Shown here piece after piece: positions 1-10,146 of a stretch of 64,000 nt of DNA. The translations under genes were made by a program, and so were the position numbers. Under the pieces are notes generated by a model. The model saw nothing but the letters and a program-made list of their open reading frames with translations. It did not search any database and had not been told where the DNA came from. The stretch spans positions 1,054,001-1,118,000 of the forward strand of contig NZ_JADPJI010000005.1 of the NCBI RefSeq assembly GCF_023073355.1, written 5' to 3'. Source of the DNA: Bradyrhizobium sp. 199 (GTDB taxonomy: Bacteria > Pseudomonadota > Alphaproteobacteria > Rhizobiales > Xanthobacteraceae). Every line of letters starts with the position of its first letter. The first letter of the stretch is position 1.

Positions 1-912
1 AGCGGCGAGACGCCCATTGCGACGCGCTGCGGCTTCGTTGCGCTCATCGGCGCGCCGAATGTCGGCAAGTCCACGCTGGTCAATGCGCTGGTCGGGGCCA
101 AGGTCACGATCGTCTCGCGCAAGGTGCAGACCACGCGCGCGCTGATCCGCGGCATCGTGATCGAGAACAACGCGCAAATCATCCTGGTCGACACGCCCGG
201 CATCTTCCTGCCCAAGCGAAGGCTCGACCGGGCCATGGTCTCGACCGCCTGGAGCGGGGCGCATGACGCCGATCTGGTCTGCGTGCTGCTCGATGCCAAG
301 ACCGGCATCGACGAGGAAGCCGAGGCGATCCTTACCAAGGCGGCCAGCGTCAATCACGACAAGATCCTTGTCATCAACAAGGTCGATCTGGTCCAGCGCG
401 AGAAGTTGCTGGCGCTGGCGCAGGCCGCCAACGAGCGCATGAAGTTCGTGCGGACCTTCATGATTGCGGCGATCTCGGGCGATGGCGTCGACGACATTCG
501 CACGACGCTTTCAGAGATGGTGCCGGCCGGTCCCTACCTCTATCCGGAAGACCAGATGTCGGACGCGCCGATGCGGCAGCTGGCGGCCGAGATCACGCGC
601 GAAAAAATCTTCCAGAAGCTCCACCAGGAATTGCCCTACCAGTCCACGGTCGAGACCGACAAATGGGAGGAGCGCAAGGACAAGTCGGTGCGGATCGAGC
701 AGACAATCTACGTCGAGCGCGAGAGCCAGCGCAAGATCGTGCTCGGCAAGGGCGGTGCCACCATCAAGTCCATCGGCGCGGACTCGCGCAAGGAGCTGAT
801 GCAGATCCTGGACGTGGCGGTGCATCTGTTCCTGTTCGTCAAGGTGCGCGAAAACTGGGGCGACGATCCCGATCGCTACCGCGAGATGGGCCTGGACTTT
901 CCCAGGGAATAA
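1..912 (+). CDS. era: GTPase Era, 5' end missing
   Basis: Era is a membrane-associated GTPase that binds 16S rRNA and helps mature the 30S subunit. The open frame runs from base 1, so the true start lies before the window. The Walker A motif GAPNVGKST is visible near bases 49-75, followed by switch residues VQTTR, DTPG (G3, near 190) and NKVD (G4, near 378). The C-terminal part contains a KH-type RNA-binding stretch with GKGGATIKSIG. It ends with TAA at 910. The internal GTG at 124 is not the start because the P-loop lies upstream of it. The downstream gene follows after 21 bases, and recO lies nearby, as is usual for era in alphaproteobacteria. Confidence 0.97.
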   Translation, partial: SGETPIATRCGFVALIGAPNVGKSTLVNALVGAKVTIVSRKVQTTRALIRGIVIENNAQIILVDTPGIFLPKRRLDRAMVSTAWSGAHDADLVCVLLDAKTGIDEEAEAILTKAASVNHDKILVINKVDLVQREKLLALAQAANERMKFVRTFMIAAISGDGVDDIRTTLSEMVPAGPYLYPEDQMSDAPMRQLAAEITREKIFQKLHQELPYQSTVETDKWEERKDKSVRIEQTIYVERESQRKIVLGKGGATIKSIGADSRKELMQILDVAVHLFLFVKVRENWGDDPDRYREMGLDFPRE

Positions 913-933
913 CCAAGAAAAGATCGGTATCCG

Positions 934-1314
934 ATGAGCGTGCCCAGCAACGTCCGGCGCTTCGAAGCGCTGCTCTATGCATCGTTGATGCTGGACGCCT
1001 TGTCCGTTGCGGTGCAGGACCGCACGCCGAATGCGGAGACGACCGAGCAGATGATCATGACGGCGACCTTGCTCGCCGGCGGCATGATCCTGCTCCTAGT
1101 CTACTTCGTTTGGTTGGCCGCGCATTGGCGCAAGAGCTGGCCGCGTTGGGTGCTGGCGGCAGCGCTCGTACTGTCAGTGATCTCGCTCGGCCAGATCGTT
1201 GGCGTGAAGGGCCTGGAGCTCGACAGCGCCATCGAGATCGTGTCCTGCGCCCTGACGACGGTCGGCCTGTATTTCTCCTTCACCGGCGACGCGCAGGGCT
1301 GGTTCAACGCCTAG
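934..1314 (+). CDS. small integral membrane protein, unknown function
   Basis: This 126-residue protein is not one I recognise by name. It has three or four hydrophobic segments, near residues 8-25, 40-62, 70-92 and 98-118, and a short polar N-terminus, so it is probably an inner-membrane protein. There is no signal peptide cleavage site and no catalytic motif that I can see. It sits between era and recO in the same orientation, 21 bases after the era stop, and may be cotranscribed with them. The start at 934 (ATG) is the first in frame after era. Confidence 0.75.
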   Translation: MSVPSNVRRFEALLYASLMLDALSVAVQDRTPNAETTEQMIMTATLLAGGMILLLVYFVWLAAHWRKSWPRWVLAAALVLSVISLGQIVGVKGLELDSAIEIVSCALTTVGLYFSFTGDAQGWFNA

Positions 1315-1453
1315 CGGCTTGCGCGAGTGCTTAGGGGCGCAAAAGGCTCGCTTCTGCGCGCCGTGCCCACCATGTTTGTTGCGGGGCAAATTGGTGAGCG
1401 CGCTTCGCTTTTGCCCATGCGACGGCCGACCGAAATGCGATAGACTTCCTCCC

Positions 1454-2206
1454 ATGGAATGGACCGACGAAGGCATCGTGCTGGGCGTGCGGCGGCATGG
1501 CGAATCCAGCGCCATCGTCGAGCTGCTGACGCGCGCGCACGGCCGGCATCTCGGCCTCGTGCGCGGCGGCGCCGGCTCGCGGATGCGGCCGCTGCTCCAG
1601 CCCGGCAACAGCGTCAGTGTGGTGTGGCGGGCGCGGCTCGATGAGCATCTCGGCACCTATGCGATCGAGGGCCTGAAGCTGCGAGCCGCGACGCTGCTCG
1701 GATCGTCCCATGGCGTCTACGGCATCACTCATCTGGCCTCGATTGCGCGCCTTTTGCCGGAGCGTGATCCACACGAGGAGATCTTCGCGCTGCTCGAACA
1801 TTCGCTCGACGATTTCGACGATGTCGGCGGCGCCGCCGTCCACGTCGTCCATTTCGAGTTGGCAATGCTGGCCGAGCTCGGCTTCGGGCTGGCGCTGGAC
1901 AACTGTGCGGTGACCGGCGAGACCACGGAGCTGATCTACGTCTCGCCGAAATCCGGCGGCGCGGTGTCGCGCGGCGCTGGCGAGCCGTGGCGTGACCGCC
2001 TGTTGCGCCTGCCGCCGTTTCTGCGCCGGGGCGAAACCGCAAGCGACCTGACCGAGCAGGACCTCCAGGACGGCTTTCGGCTCACCGGCTTATTCCTGTT
2101 GCGCCACGTACTGGAGCCGCGCGGGCAGGGCCACTCGGATGCGCGCGCGGGCTTCATCAACGCCCTGATACGGCAGCAGGCGAGGGCGGCGATCCCCGCG
2201 CCATGA
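1454..2206 (+). CDS. recO: DNA repair protein RecO
   Basis: RecO works with RecF and RecR to load RecA on SSB-coated single-stranded DNA. The start chosen is ATG 1454, giving 250 residues that begin [20 protein letters not shown], the usual N-terminal OB-fold start of the family. The longer frame from 1319 would add 45 residues of non-conserved sequence. The OB fold covers about residues 1-80 ([18 protein letters not shown]), and the helical C-terminal domain includes the motif ALDNCAVTG near residue 147. The length is typical of alphaproteobacterial RecO. It lies downstream of era, as in many rhizobia. Confidence 0.95.
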   Translation: MEWTDEGIVLGVRRHGESSAIVELLTRAHGRHLGLVRGGAGSRMRPLLQPGNSVSVVWRARLDEHLGTYAIEGLKLRAATLLGSSHGVYGITHLASIARLLPERDPHEEIFALLEHSLDDFDDVGGAAVHVVHFELAMLAELGFGLALDNCAVTGETTELIYVSPKSGGAVSRGAGEPWRDRLLRLPPFLRRGETASDLTEQDLQDGFRLTGLFLLRHVLEPRGQGHSDARAGFINALIRQQARAAIPAP

Positions 2207-2307
2207 GCGAAGCGGGACTCACGGCATTCCTTTGTCATGGAGGTCCGTGGAACCAAATCCGGGCTGCTGGAATTGGCGCTTAGGTTCCACAAACGGGGAC
2301 AGCCTAA

Positions 2308-2583
2308 ATGTTGATCAGGGGATTGGCCTTCTCTGCGGCGCTGCTCGCATTTGTGCCTGATGCAATGGCTGGCGAGCCGCAACCCGGCGTGTTTCGCCGA
2401 GCCTCCTGCACCGTCGTCCGGTACTATGTGGCCAAATATTCTGCTGCGGCCGCAGAGACATGGGCGCGGTCGAAGGGAGCGACGGAGGCCGAAATCGAGG
2501 CCGCCCGGCGTTGTCTGACCAATGTGCCGGCGCCGGCTCAGGACAAGACCCAGACCTTCACAGCCGGCTGGGCAGGCCAGTAG
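2308..2583 (+). CDS. small exported protein, unknown function
   Basis: This 91-residue protein starts with a signal peptide (MLIRGLAFSAALLAFVPDAMAG), with likely cleavage after AMA near residue 21. The mature part is about 70 residues and has two cysteines (ASCTVVRYY and ARRCLTNV) that could form a disulfide in the periplasm. It resembles the many short, conserved exported proteins of Bradyrhizobium, but I know of no assigned function. It lies alone between recO and parC on the same strand. Confidence 0.75.
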   Translation: MLIRGLAFSAALLAFVPDAMAGEPQPGVFRRASCTVVRYYVAKYSAAAAETWARSKGATEAEIEAARRCLTNVPAPAQDKTQTFTAGWAGQ

Positions 2584-2644
2584 GCCGCCCACAGGGAACC
2601 AATCCATCCTTGCCCGATTCGCTTCCACGGTTTAACCGGGCGGC

Positions 2645-4903
2645 ATGGGAAAACGATTGATTCCGCCGCAAGAGCCGGCCGAAATTCACGAGGTGCCGCT
2701 GCGTGAAGCGCTGGAAGAGCGCTATCTCGCCTATGCGCTCTCCACCATCATGCACCGCGCGCTGCCCGACGCGCGCGACGGCCTGAAGCCGGTCCACCGG
2801 CGCATCCTCTACGGCATGCGCCTGCTCAGGCTGGACCCCGGCACGGCCTTCAAAAAATCCGCCAAAATCGTCGGCGACGTGATGGGCTCGTTCCATCCGC
2901 ACGGCGACCAGGCGATCTACGACGCCATGGTCCGCCTCGCGCAGGATTTCTCCTCGCGTTATCCGCTGGTCGACGGCCAGGGCAATTTCGGCAATATCGA
3001 CGGCGATAACCCCGCTGCCTACCGCTACACCGAAGCGCGCATGACCGACGTCGCGCGGCTTCTGCTCGATGGCATCGACGAGGACGGCGTCGAATTCCGT
3101 CCGAATTACGATGGCCAATCGAAAGAGCCCGTCGTGCTGCCCGGCGGCTTCCCGAATTTGCTCGCCAACGGTGCGCAAGGCATCGCGGTGGGCATGGCGA
3201 CATCGATTCCGCCGCACAACGCCGCCGAGCTCTGCGATGCCGCGCTGCATCTGATCGAGAAGCCCGACGCGAAGTCCAAGGCGCTGCTGAAATGGGTCAA
3301 GGGGCCGGATTTCCCGACCGGCGGCATCTGCATCGATTCCAAGGAGGCAATAGCTGAAGCCTACACCACCGGCCGTGGCTCGTTCCGGGTTCGCGCCAGG
3401 TGGGAGCAGGAGGAGGGCGCGCGAGGCGCCTGGGTCGTCGTCGTCACCGAGATCCCCTTTTTGGTGCAGAAGTCGCGCCTGATCGAGAAGGTCGCCGAGC
3501 TGCTCGACCAGAAGAAGCTGCCGCTGGTCGGCGACATCAGGGACGAGTCGGCCGAAGACGTTCGTCTGGTGATCGAGCCGAAGTCGAAGAACGTCGATCC
3601 CGCGGTGATGATGGAATCGCTATTCCGGCTGACGGAGCTCGAAAACAAGATTCCGCTGAACCTCAACGTGCTGATCAAGGGGCGCGTTCCCAAAGTGGTG
3701 GGACTCGCGGAGTGTCTGCGTGAATGGCTCGACCATCTGCGTGACGTGCTGATCCGTCGCACCAACCATCGCAAGGCCGAGATCGAGCGCCGGCTGGAGA
3801 TTCTTGGCGGCTTGCTGATTGCGTACCTGAACATCGATGAGGTGATCAGGATCATCCGCACCGAGGACGAGCCGAAGCCGGCGCTGATGAAGGCGTTCAA
3901 GCTCACCGAGCTGCAAGCGGAAGCCATCCTCAACATGCGGCTGCGGAGCCTGCGCAAGCTCGAGGAAATCGAGATCCGCACCGAGGACAAGGATCTGCGC
4001 AAAGAGCTGAAGGGCATCGAGGGACTGCTGGCGTCCGAACCCGAGCAGTGGAAGAAGGTCGCCGAGCAGGTGGGCAAGGTCCGCGACATGTTCGGACCGA
4101 AGACCCCGCTCGGCAAGCGCCGCACCACCTTTGCGGATGCGCCCGAGCACGATCTCGCCGCCATGGAGGAGGCTCTGGTCGAGCGCGAGCCGGTGACCGT
4201 GGTCGTTTCCGACAAGGGCTGGATCCGCACCATGAAAGGCCATGTCGAGGATCTCTCGGGCCTTGCCTTCAAGCAGGACGACAAGCTCGGCTTTGCCTTC
4301 TTCGCGGAGACCACCTCGAAACTGCTGCTGTTCGCCACCAACGGCAAGTTCTACTCGCTCGATGTCGCGAAACTCCCCGGCGGGCGTGGACACGGCGAGC
4401 CGATCCGCCAGTTCATCGATCTCGAGCCGGAGGCCGCGCCGGTCACGCTGTTCGTCAACAAGGGCGGGCGCAAATTCCTGGTCGCCAGCCACGAGGGCCA
4501 GGGTTTTGTCGTCAACGAGGACGATTGCGTCGGCACCACCAAGAAGGGCAAGCAGGTCCTCAACGTGGACATGCCGAACGAGGCGCGCACCGTCACCGAG
4601 GTGCTCGGCGACACCGTCGCGGTCATCGGCGAGAACCGCAAGATGCTGGTCTTCCCGCTCGACCAGGTGCCCGAAATGGCCCGCGGCCGCGGCGTGCGCC
4701 TGCAGAAGTACAAGGACGGCGGCCTGTCCGACGTCGTCGTGTTCGAGGCCAAGGCAGGCCTGACCTGGAAGGACTCTGCGGGGCGCGAGTTCTCCGCGAC
4801 CATGAAGGAGCTCGCGGAGTGGAAAGGCACCCGCGCCGACGCTGGCCGCCTGCCGCCGAAGGGCTTTCCGAAGTCGAACAAGTTCGGGCGGGTGATCGGG
4901 TAG
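2645..4903 (+). CDS. parC: DNA topoisomerase IV subunit A
   Basis: ParC is the DNA-cleaving subunit of topoisomerase IV, which decatenates daughter chromosomes with ParE. The protein has 752 residues, typical of alphaproteobacterial ParC and shorter than GyrA. The winged-helix cleavage core contains [17 protein letters not shown] (from residue 42) and the quinolone-determining loop [15 protein letters not shown] (from residue 81). The active-site tyrosine is near residue 128 in [10 protein letters not shown] coiled-coil and tower region is followed by a C-terminal beta-pinwheel-like part rich in DDKLGFAFF- and [14 protein letters not shown] blades. The start at 2645 (ATG) has the conserved [11 protein letters not shown] opening. 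Confidence 0.97.
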   Translation: MGKRLIPPQEPAEIHEVPLREALEERYLAYALSTIMHRALPDARDGLKPVHRRILYGMRLLRLDPGTAFKKSAKIVGDVMGSFHPHGDQAIYDAMVRLAQDFSSRYPLVDGQGNFGNIDGDNPAAYRYTEARMTDVARLLLDGIDEDGVEFRPNYDGQSKEPVVLPGGFPNLLANGAQGIAVGMATSIPPHNAAELCDAALHLIEKPDAKSKALLKWVKGPDFPTGGICIDSKEAIAEAYTTGRGSFRVRARWEQEEGARGAWVVVVTEIPFLVQKSRLIEKVAELLDQKKLPLVGDIRDESAEDVRLVIEPKSKNVDPAVMMESLFRLTELENKIPLNLNVLIKGRVPKVVGLAECLREWLDHLRDVLIRRTNHRKAEIERRLEILGGLLIAYLNIDEVIRIIRTEDEPKPALMKAFKLTELQAEAILNMRLRSLRKLEEIEIRTEDKDLRKELKGIEGLLASEPEQWKKVAEQVGKVRDMFGPKTPLGKRRTTFADAPEHDLAAMEEALVEREPVTVVVSDKGWIRTMKGHVEDLSGLAFKQDDKLGFAFFAETTSKLLLFATNGKFYSLDVAKLPGGRGHGEPIRQFIDLEPEAAPVTLFVNKGGRKFLVASHEGQGFVVNEDDCVGTTKKGKQVLNVDMPNEARTVTEVLGDTVAVIGENRKMLVFPLDQVPEMARGRGVRLQKYKDGGLSDVVVFEAKAGLTWKDSAGREFSATMKELAEWKGTRADAGRLPPKGFPKSNKFGRVIG

Positions 4904-4911
4904 GGGGTTTC

Positions 4912-5045
4912 GTGTCCCGGACGCGCTGCAACGCTCTTCGCCTTGCTGCGCAGTGCCGGGACCCACGCGGCAGGGATTGCTCGGAGACATGGGCCTCGGC
5001 TCTGCAGCGCACCTCTGAAGTAGCGCTGCGCTGCGTCCGGGGCAC
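4912..5045. repeat. intergenic palindromic repeat (GTGTCCCGGACGCG type)
   Basis: The left arm GTGTCCCGGACGCGCTGCA (4912-4930) is repeated in inverted and slightly diverged form at about 5027-5045 as TGCGCTGCGTCCGGGGCAC. Between the arms are GC-rich direct and inverted fragments. It has the arrangement of the dispersed non-coding palindromic elements common in Bradyrhizobium genomes. It lies directly after parC, so it could also fold in the parC transcript. Confidence 0.7.
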
Positions 5046-5080
5046 AGGACTTTCTGTCGTGCACATCTCTCTCCACACCT

Positions 5081-5150
5081 TCATTGCGAGCGAAGCAATC
5101 CAATCATTCCGGTGTGGCAGTCCTGGATTGCTTCGCTGCGCTCGCAATGA
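5081..5150. repeat. intergenic palindromic repeat (TCATTGCGAGCGAAGC type)
   Basis: The arms TCATTGCGAGCGAAGCAATC (5081-5100) and GATTGCTTCGCTGCGCTCGC (about 5126-5145, continuing to AATGA at 5150) form a long imperfect hairpin. This is a very common dispersed repeat in rhizobial intergenic DNA. It is the second repeat in the 4904-5249 spacer, which holds no gene that I can support. Confidence 0.8.
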
Positions 5151-5249
5151 CGGAATGCGACAGCATTGCCTCCAATTCGTATTCCGCCGCTCTGCGCGCT
5201 CTGATACCGTCTGACATGCGGGTTTTCTCGAAGGTTGAGACCTAACGCG

Positions 5250-6794
5250 ATGTACGATGTCATTGTTGTCGGCGGCGGCTCCGCTGGCGCCGCGGTTGCG
5301 GCGCGGCTTTCTGAGGACCCCGCACGGCGCGTCCTGCTGCTCGAGGCGGGCCGTGACTGGCGCGCCGACGAGGCACCGTGGGAGGTGCGGACGCCGAATC
5401 CGATCCCGATCATCCACAAGCGCGAGTACCAGGAGAAATGGCAGTGGCCTGACCTCTTGTCGCGCCGGGTGGCGGGGCAGGAGCCGCGCTTCTACTGGCG
5501 CGGCAAAGGCCTTGGGGGCTCGTCGATGATGAACGGCCAGATCGCCATCCGCGGCGTTGCGGATGCGTTCGACGAATGGGCCGCCAATGGCTGCATCGGC
5601 TGGTCGGCCAAAGAGGTGATGCCGTTATTCTCCGTGATCGAGGACGATCTCGAATTTGGTGACATTGATGGGCATGGCCGCGGCGGTCCGCTGCCGGTCT
5701 ACCGCGCGCCTCCGGAAAAGTGGGGGCCGATCGATCGCGGCTTGCGCGATGCCGCGCTGGCGAGTGGCTATCCCTGGTGCGCCGACCTCAACGGCCCCGA
5801 CGGCGAGGGCGTCGCCTGCTATCCCATCAACAGCCGTAACTTGCGCCGCATCAGTACCAATGAGGGGTATCTGGAGCCGGCGCGCGGCCGCGCCAATCTC
5901 GAAATTCGCGGCCATGCGCTGGTCGATCGCGTGCTGATCAGCGACGGCCGCGCGACCGGCGTTCGCGTCCATATCGAGGGGCAGGGCACTCACGAGATCA
6001 GGGCGCGCCAGATCGTGCTGTGCGCGGGCGCGATCCACAGTCCTGCGATCCTGCTGCGCTCGGGCATTGGGCCGGCCGACGAATTGAAGGCGATGGGAAT
6101 TGCGGTCGCGCGCGACCTCCCGGTGGGCAAGCACTACTTCGATCACCCGCTGTTTCGCGCCACCATCCAGCTCCACGAAAACCTGCGCCCGACCGACCCG
6201 GACACCCGTCACACCAATTGCTGCGTGACCTATTCCTCGGGTCTCGGCGACGGCGGCAAGCGCGACATGATCCTGATCGCTTTCAATCACCGCGGCATCG
6301 GTAACGCCGGGGCGATCGGCGCCGGCCTGTTCAATGCCTATTCGCGCGGGACGCTGAAGCTCGCTTCGGCCGATCCCGCGATCGATCCTGTTGTCGAGGA
6401 GAACATGCTGGCCGATCCCCGCGACATGCTGCGCATGATGGATGCGGTGAGGCGCCTCGCCGTGATCACGTCCCAGCCGGCGCTGTCAGGCATTGCCGAC
6501 TGGATCCGGCTCGCCGATACCGACCTGACGCTGCCGCAAGCGGCCGCGCTGCCGGATCACCAGCTCGACGCGGTGCTGCGCCGTGAGACCGGCGACATCC
6601 AGCACGCCGCCGGCAGCTGCCGCATGAGCGGCGTTGGCGATGCCGATGGTGTGGTCAATCCTGACGGTGGGGTGAAGGGCATCTCGGGCCTGCGCGTGGC
6701 CGATGCCTCGATCATGCCGTCCGACTGCCGCGCCAACACGCATTTCACCACGGTGGTGATCGGAGAAGCGATCGCACGGATGATGATGCGGTAG
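5250..6794 (+). CDS. GMC family FAD-dependent oxidoreductase
   Basis: Members of the glucose-methanol-choline family oxidise alcohols or sugars with FAD. The ATG at 5250 gives 514 residues that begin directly with the dinucleotide-binding fold MYDVIVVGGGSAGAAVAARL. A TTG 15 bases upstream would add only five residues. Other family signatures are GGSSMMNGQIAIRG near residue 93, LCAGAIHSPAILLRSGIGP near 258, and the C-terminal HAAGSCRM, followed by VADASIMPSDCRANTH, where the conserved active-site His/His pair sits. The substrate cannot be told from sequence. It lacks a signal peptide and stands alone between repeats and a broken transporter gene. Confidence 0.92.
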   Translation: MYDVIVVGGGSAGAAVAARLSEDPARRVLLLEAGRDWRADEAPWEVRTPNPIPIIHKREYQEKWQWPDLLSRRVAGQEPRFYWRGKGLGGSSMMNGQIAIRGVADAFDEWAANGCIGWSAKEVMPLFSVIEDDLEFGDIDGHGRGGPLPVYRAPPEKWGPIDRGLRDAALASGYPWCADLNGPDGEGVACYPINSRNLRRISTNEGYLEPARGRANLEIRGHALVDRVLISDGRATGVRVHIEGQGTHEIRARQIVLCAGAIHSPAILLRSGIGPADELKAMGIAVARDLPVGKHYFDHPLFRATIQLHENLRPTDPDTRHTNCCVTYSSGLGDGGKRDMILIAFNHRGIGNAGAIGAGLFNAYSRGTLKLASADPAIDPVVEENMLADPRDMLRMMDAVRRLAVITSQPALSGIADWIRLADTDLTLPQAAALPDHQLDAVLRRETGDIQHAAGSCRMSGVGDADGVVNPDGGVKGISGLRVADASIMPSDCRANTHFTTVVIGEAIARMMMR

Positions 6795-6846
6795 TTCAAT
6801 CGCCGGCCCCGCATGGCGGTCTGACGAAGAGTGCGCAGACGAAGAC

Positions 6847-8059
6847 CTACCGCTCGACGGCCAGGCCAAACAACGGTCGGAGTCGTGTTCCCAGAATGTT
6901 GCCGAGGAAAGCTGCGACCAGCCAGCACCAGCCGTGCAGGCTGCCGGACGCGATCCCGCTGAAATAAGCGCCGATATTGCAGCCATAGGCGAGCCGGGCG
7001 CCGTACCCGAGCAGCAGGCCGCCGATGATGGCGGCGAGCAGCGAGGATGCGGAGATGCGCCACGTCGGATTGAATTTCCCGGCGAGACCCGCTGCCAACA
7101 ACGCTCCCAGGATGATGCCGAAGTCCATGACGGAGGTGATGTCAGCGAAGATGCTTTGGTGCAGCGACGGAGCGCGAGGGCCCTGCCAGTAGGGCCATGA
7201 AGCGACGTCGACGCCTAGGCCCATCAGGATCTTCGATCCCCAGAGCGCGAAAGCCGAGGTGATGCCCCATGGCCGCCCTGCAAGATACAGCGTGGCGAAA
7301 TTTCCGATCGCGAGCAGGATTGCGCCCCACAGCAGCGGCCACGGCCCCTGCATGAAGCGGCGCGCGCCGCGCAGCTTCGTCCGCTCCCGGCTCGAGTTCG
7401 CCGTGCCGGCCGATCTCGGCCCTGACCGTGATGAGATAGATCGCAGCCATCACAGCCCAGCAGAGCATGAGCGCCGGCGCCCATCCGAACCGTTCAATCA
7501 ACGAGACCGCGCCGATGTTCGGCAACGCGCTCCACCACGGTAGATGCGATGCACCGAGCGTCGATCCGGCGATGAAGGCCGCCAGCGTCACCAGCATGCG
7601 GGTGTTGCCGCCGCCGGCGGTGTACAGCGTTCCCGAGGCGCAGCCGCCGCCGAGTTGCATTCCGAGCCCAAACATGAACGCCCCCGTCAGCATGCCCACG
7701 CCTACGGCGCCCACCTCGCCATGCACGGCAACGCCGAACAGTGTGCCTTGCGCCAGGGTCGGGAAGAAGAGAGCCGTCGCCAGCGCAAGCATGACCATTT
7801 GCGCGCGGAGGCCGGCTCCTCTTCGCGCGACGATGAAAACGCGCCAGGCCGAGGTGAACCCGAACAGCGCATGATACAGCGTCAGGCCAAGCGCGCCTCC
7901 GAGAAGAAACAACAATCCTTGCTGCCAGGAGATCGTGCCCGACAAGGCGACTGCGCCCGCCAGAAGAGACATCGCCGCAACAGTGACGACCGTGAGATTG
8001 GCCCGGTGCCGGTCATTATCAGGAGCAAGCAGCCGTGCATCGATGGACAGATCAGTCAT
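6847..8059 (-). pseudogene. YeeE/YedE family (sulfur-type) transporter, frameshifted
   Basis: YeeE/YedE membrane proteins are associated with uptake of thiosulfate or related sulfur compounds. The minus-strand gene starts at ATG 8059 (MTDLSIDARL, GGACGAGAG upstream) and has many membrane segments with the family motif GCASGTLYTAGGGNTRM. The frame breaks near 7386-7388. Removing one G from the GGG there joins GELEP to ERTKLRGARRFMQGPWPLLW and restores the rest of the family. That second half includes GYGARLAYGCNIGAYFSGIASGS (shown in pieces: GARLAYGCNIGAYF, SGIASGS) and ends at 6847. Both halves are otherwise undamaged, so this is a recent mutation or a sequencing error. A functional full-length protein would have about 403 residues. 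Confidence 0.85.
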
Positions 8060-8446
8060 GCTCTCGTCCGAGGAAAGCGTATTCTTGTGACAACGGGAGC
8101 TAACCGGAGTGGATTGTCCCCGTTCCAATCTTCTCATTCTGGAACCGAGCCGGCCGTGTATCGGCGTGCGGGCGACTCAGGTTCAGAGCAAGTTCCGCAC
8201 CTTTGCCGCGGGGTGTTTGGCCGACGGGCAATGGTCGGCGGGAGCGTTGGTGACGTGCATTGGCAGCTTCTGAGCACAAAGCAGAGGTCGCCTGCCTTTT
8301 CGAATTCGACGTGCCACCTGGTCTGTTGCGGAATTTTGTATCTATTTCGAGCGAACCAGCGCCTAGTGGATCCATCACCGGCCCATCATGGCGCCTATCG
8401 GTGACTGAGAGCCCACGTGCTCCCGCCAGGTCCCGCGGAGCCATTC

Positions 8447-8632
8447 ATGCTCAAGTTGCCCCCTTCTCTGACAGAACGCCTCACTCGATTAGCGAGTGCC
8501 GCTCGCAGCCGTGCAGAGACAGCGCCTCCCGGTCCAAAGCGGGAAGCTTTGTTGAAGGCCGCGCGACTGAGCGAGAACGCCTTGCATATCCAGCAGTGGC
8601 TAAATCCCCGTCGGCCGTCCGGTCCAACGTAA
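8447..8632 (+). CDS. small conserved protein, unknown function
   Basis: This 61-residue polypeptide starts MLKLPPSLTERLTRLASAARS and continues PPGPKREALLKAARLSENAL, then HIQQWLNPRRPSGP. It matches from memory a widespread small rhizobial protein with a predicted helical layout and the pattern ALLxxAR-xE-xxxHIxxWL. A GTG start at 8417 would add 10 residues; ATG 8447 begins at the conserved part. No function is known to me. The 8060-8446 stretch upstream holds no gene that I can support. Confidence 0.6.
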   Translation: MLKLPPSLTERLTRLASAARSRAETAPPGPKREALLKAARLSENALHIQQWLNPRRPSGPT

Positions 8633-8708
8633 AGCCTACCATTCGATGACCTCCCATCGGCGTGCTCGGCGGACGCGGTTGGTTGAAACAACTGGAAAGC
8701 TAAGCCTG

Positions 8709-9710
8709 ATGTGTCCCGCGGACGCGACTATGCCGGTATGGCACGAAAAGCACCTGCGAGCCGCAACGCGCGCCGCCGGCGTCGCATTGTGGTCCTGGAA
8801 CGTGGATACCGACGCGATCACGATGGACGAGGCTGCATACGAGCTTTGGCAAGTTCCCAAGGATGAACGGACAATTACCTTCGAGATACTTTCCAAGAAC
8901 ATTCACCCTGCCGATCTCGAAAGGGTCAGGTCAGCTTTTTCGGCAACGCGAGCCGTAGTCGGTGCCTATGAGATAGATTTTCGCATTTTATCAGCAGGCG
9001 ATGTCCGCTGGATTTCCGCTCGCGGCCAGGGGGACGATGCTGATATCGCCGAGCGAGTTATGTTCGGCATCTTCCTCGATGTTACCCAGCGCAAGCAAGC
9101 GGAGGAAGCAAATGAGCTGCTGGCGGGCGAGATGAGCCATCGGGTGAAAAACCTTCTGACCATCGCGACGGCTCTTACTCGAATCACATCCCGCTCGGCC
9201 GAGACAAAAGAAGACATGGCCCAGGAATTGACCAGTCGATTGATCGCTTTGGACCGTGCTCAGGACCTCATTCGTCGAGTACCCGGCCAGAAGACCGAGG
9301 CCACGCTTCTCGGCGACCTCATCTCGGTCCTGCTCGCACCTTACGACGAGAAGGGAGCCAGTGTCCGTATTCGTATCTCGGTCCCGAAGATAAATGTGGG
9401 GGAGAGTTCGAGCACAGCACTGGCCCTCGTGATTCACGAGCTGGCCACGAATTCCGCGAAATACGGCGCATTGTCCGTTTCAAGCGGCACCTTGGACGTT
9501 TCGTGCAATGCTCATGAAGACGAGGTTGTGGTTATGTGGACCGAACGCGGCGGGCCCCCGGTCGTCGCACCCACAAAGCTGGAGGGCTTCGGAAGCAAGA
9601 TGGTGCACCGAAGCATGGCTTCACAGCTCGGCGGCACTATAGCTTTCGACTGGTCGGACGAGGGGGTGGTTGTCGCCTTGCGGATGAGTAAGCGCAGCCT
9701 CGCGGATTGA
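8709..9710 (+). CDS. PAS domain HWE-family sensor histidine kinase
   Basis: This 333-residue protein from ATG 8709 (GGAAAG at 8694-8699) has an N-terminal PAS fold, about residues 10-125, including WSWNVDTDAITMDEAAYELW and ending FGIFLDVTQRKQAEEA. It is followed by a dimerisation/phosphotransfer helix EMSHRVKNLLTIATALTRI with the phospho-acceptor His. The ATPase domain has the N box IHELATNSAKYGAL and the WTERGGPPV stretch typical of HWE kinases. It has no membrane segment, so it is probably cytosolic. Such kinases in alphaproteobacteria often feed the PhyR/EcfG general stress response, but no partner gene is adjacent. A longer start at 8646 lacks a clear ribosome-binding site. Confidence 0.88.
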   Translation: MCPADATMPVWHEKHLRAATRAAGVALWSWNVDTDAITMDEAAYELWQVPKDERTITFEILSKNIHPADLERVRSAFSATRAVVGAYEIDFRILSAGDVRWISARGQGDDADIAERVMFGIFLDVTQRKQAEEANELLAGEMSHRVKNLLTIATALTRITSRSAETKEDMAQELTSRLIALDRAQDLIRRVPGQKTEATLLGDLISVLLAPYDEKGASVRIRISVPKINVGESSSTALALVIHELATNSAKYGALSVSSGTLDVSCNAHEDEVVVMWTERGGPPVVAPTKLEGFGSKMVHRSMASQLGGTIAFDWSDEGVVVALRMSKRSLAD

Positions 9711-9894
9711 AGCGCCGCAATCCCGCGGCCGCTTGTGATGGCGAATTTATTCAAGCGAGAGCGCTTCTGACGCGAAGGGCAGGAAAGGGGGATTCAACGA
9801 ATGATTGAAAATATGGAACTATTTCTCGCAATGGTTGTTGACTTGGAGATCCTCGAACACCGGGGATCGAAGACCAAAAAGTCAGCAGCCTTAA

Positions 9895-10146
9895 ATGATC
9901 AAATCCTCACTGTCCCTCGCGATTTTCATGCTCCTCGGAGCTTCGGTGCTCGCTTTGCCGGGGTTTGCCCCTAAGGTGCAAGCGGATGAGGTCGCGGCGC
10001 TGGCGAAAAGCGACCGGCTTCAGGCGCCCGCCGTAACTTCGAACTGCTCCACCCAGGTCTGGCCGGACTTTGCCGTTTCCTGTTTGCGACATGCCGGCTC
10101 TGGGGCGAAGCTTCAGGAAGCTCGCCTGGTAACTGCCCGCCGATAG
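9895..10146 (+). CDS. small exported protein, unknown function
   Basis: This 83-residue protein has a signal peptide (MIKSSLSLAIFMLLGASVLALPGFAP), with cleavage probably near the ADEVAAL stretch. The mature region contains SNCSTQVWPDFAVSCLRHAG and ends LVTARR. The CSxxVWPxFxxSCLR pattern is one I recall from a family of small periplasmic Bradyrhizobium proteins with a conserved Cys pair. It lies between the two HWE kinase genes on the same strand. The ribosome-binding site is weak. A 57-codon frame at 9801-9974 with a better AGGAAAGGGGG overlaps its start. Confidence 0.7.
   Translation: MIKSSLSLAIFMLLGASVLALPGFAPKVQADEVAALAKSDRLQAPAVTSNCSTQVWPDFAVSCLRHAGSGAKLQEARLVTARR

Noticed and set aside
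3620..4990. A 456-codon antisense frame over parC
   Set aside because: parC motifs are unambiguous on the plus strand, and the antisense translation is low in recognisable structure.
9801..9974. A 57-codon frame with a strong AGGAAAGGGGG
   Set aside because: The protein part after about residue 30 is the out-of-frame reading of the exported protein gene at 9895, and no family is recognised. It could be a leader peptide, but evidence is insufficient.
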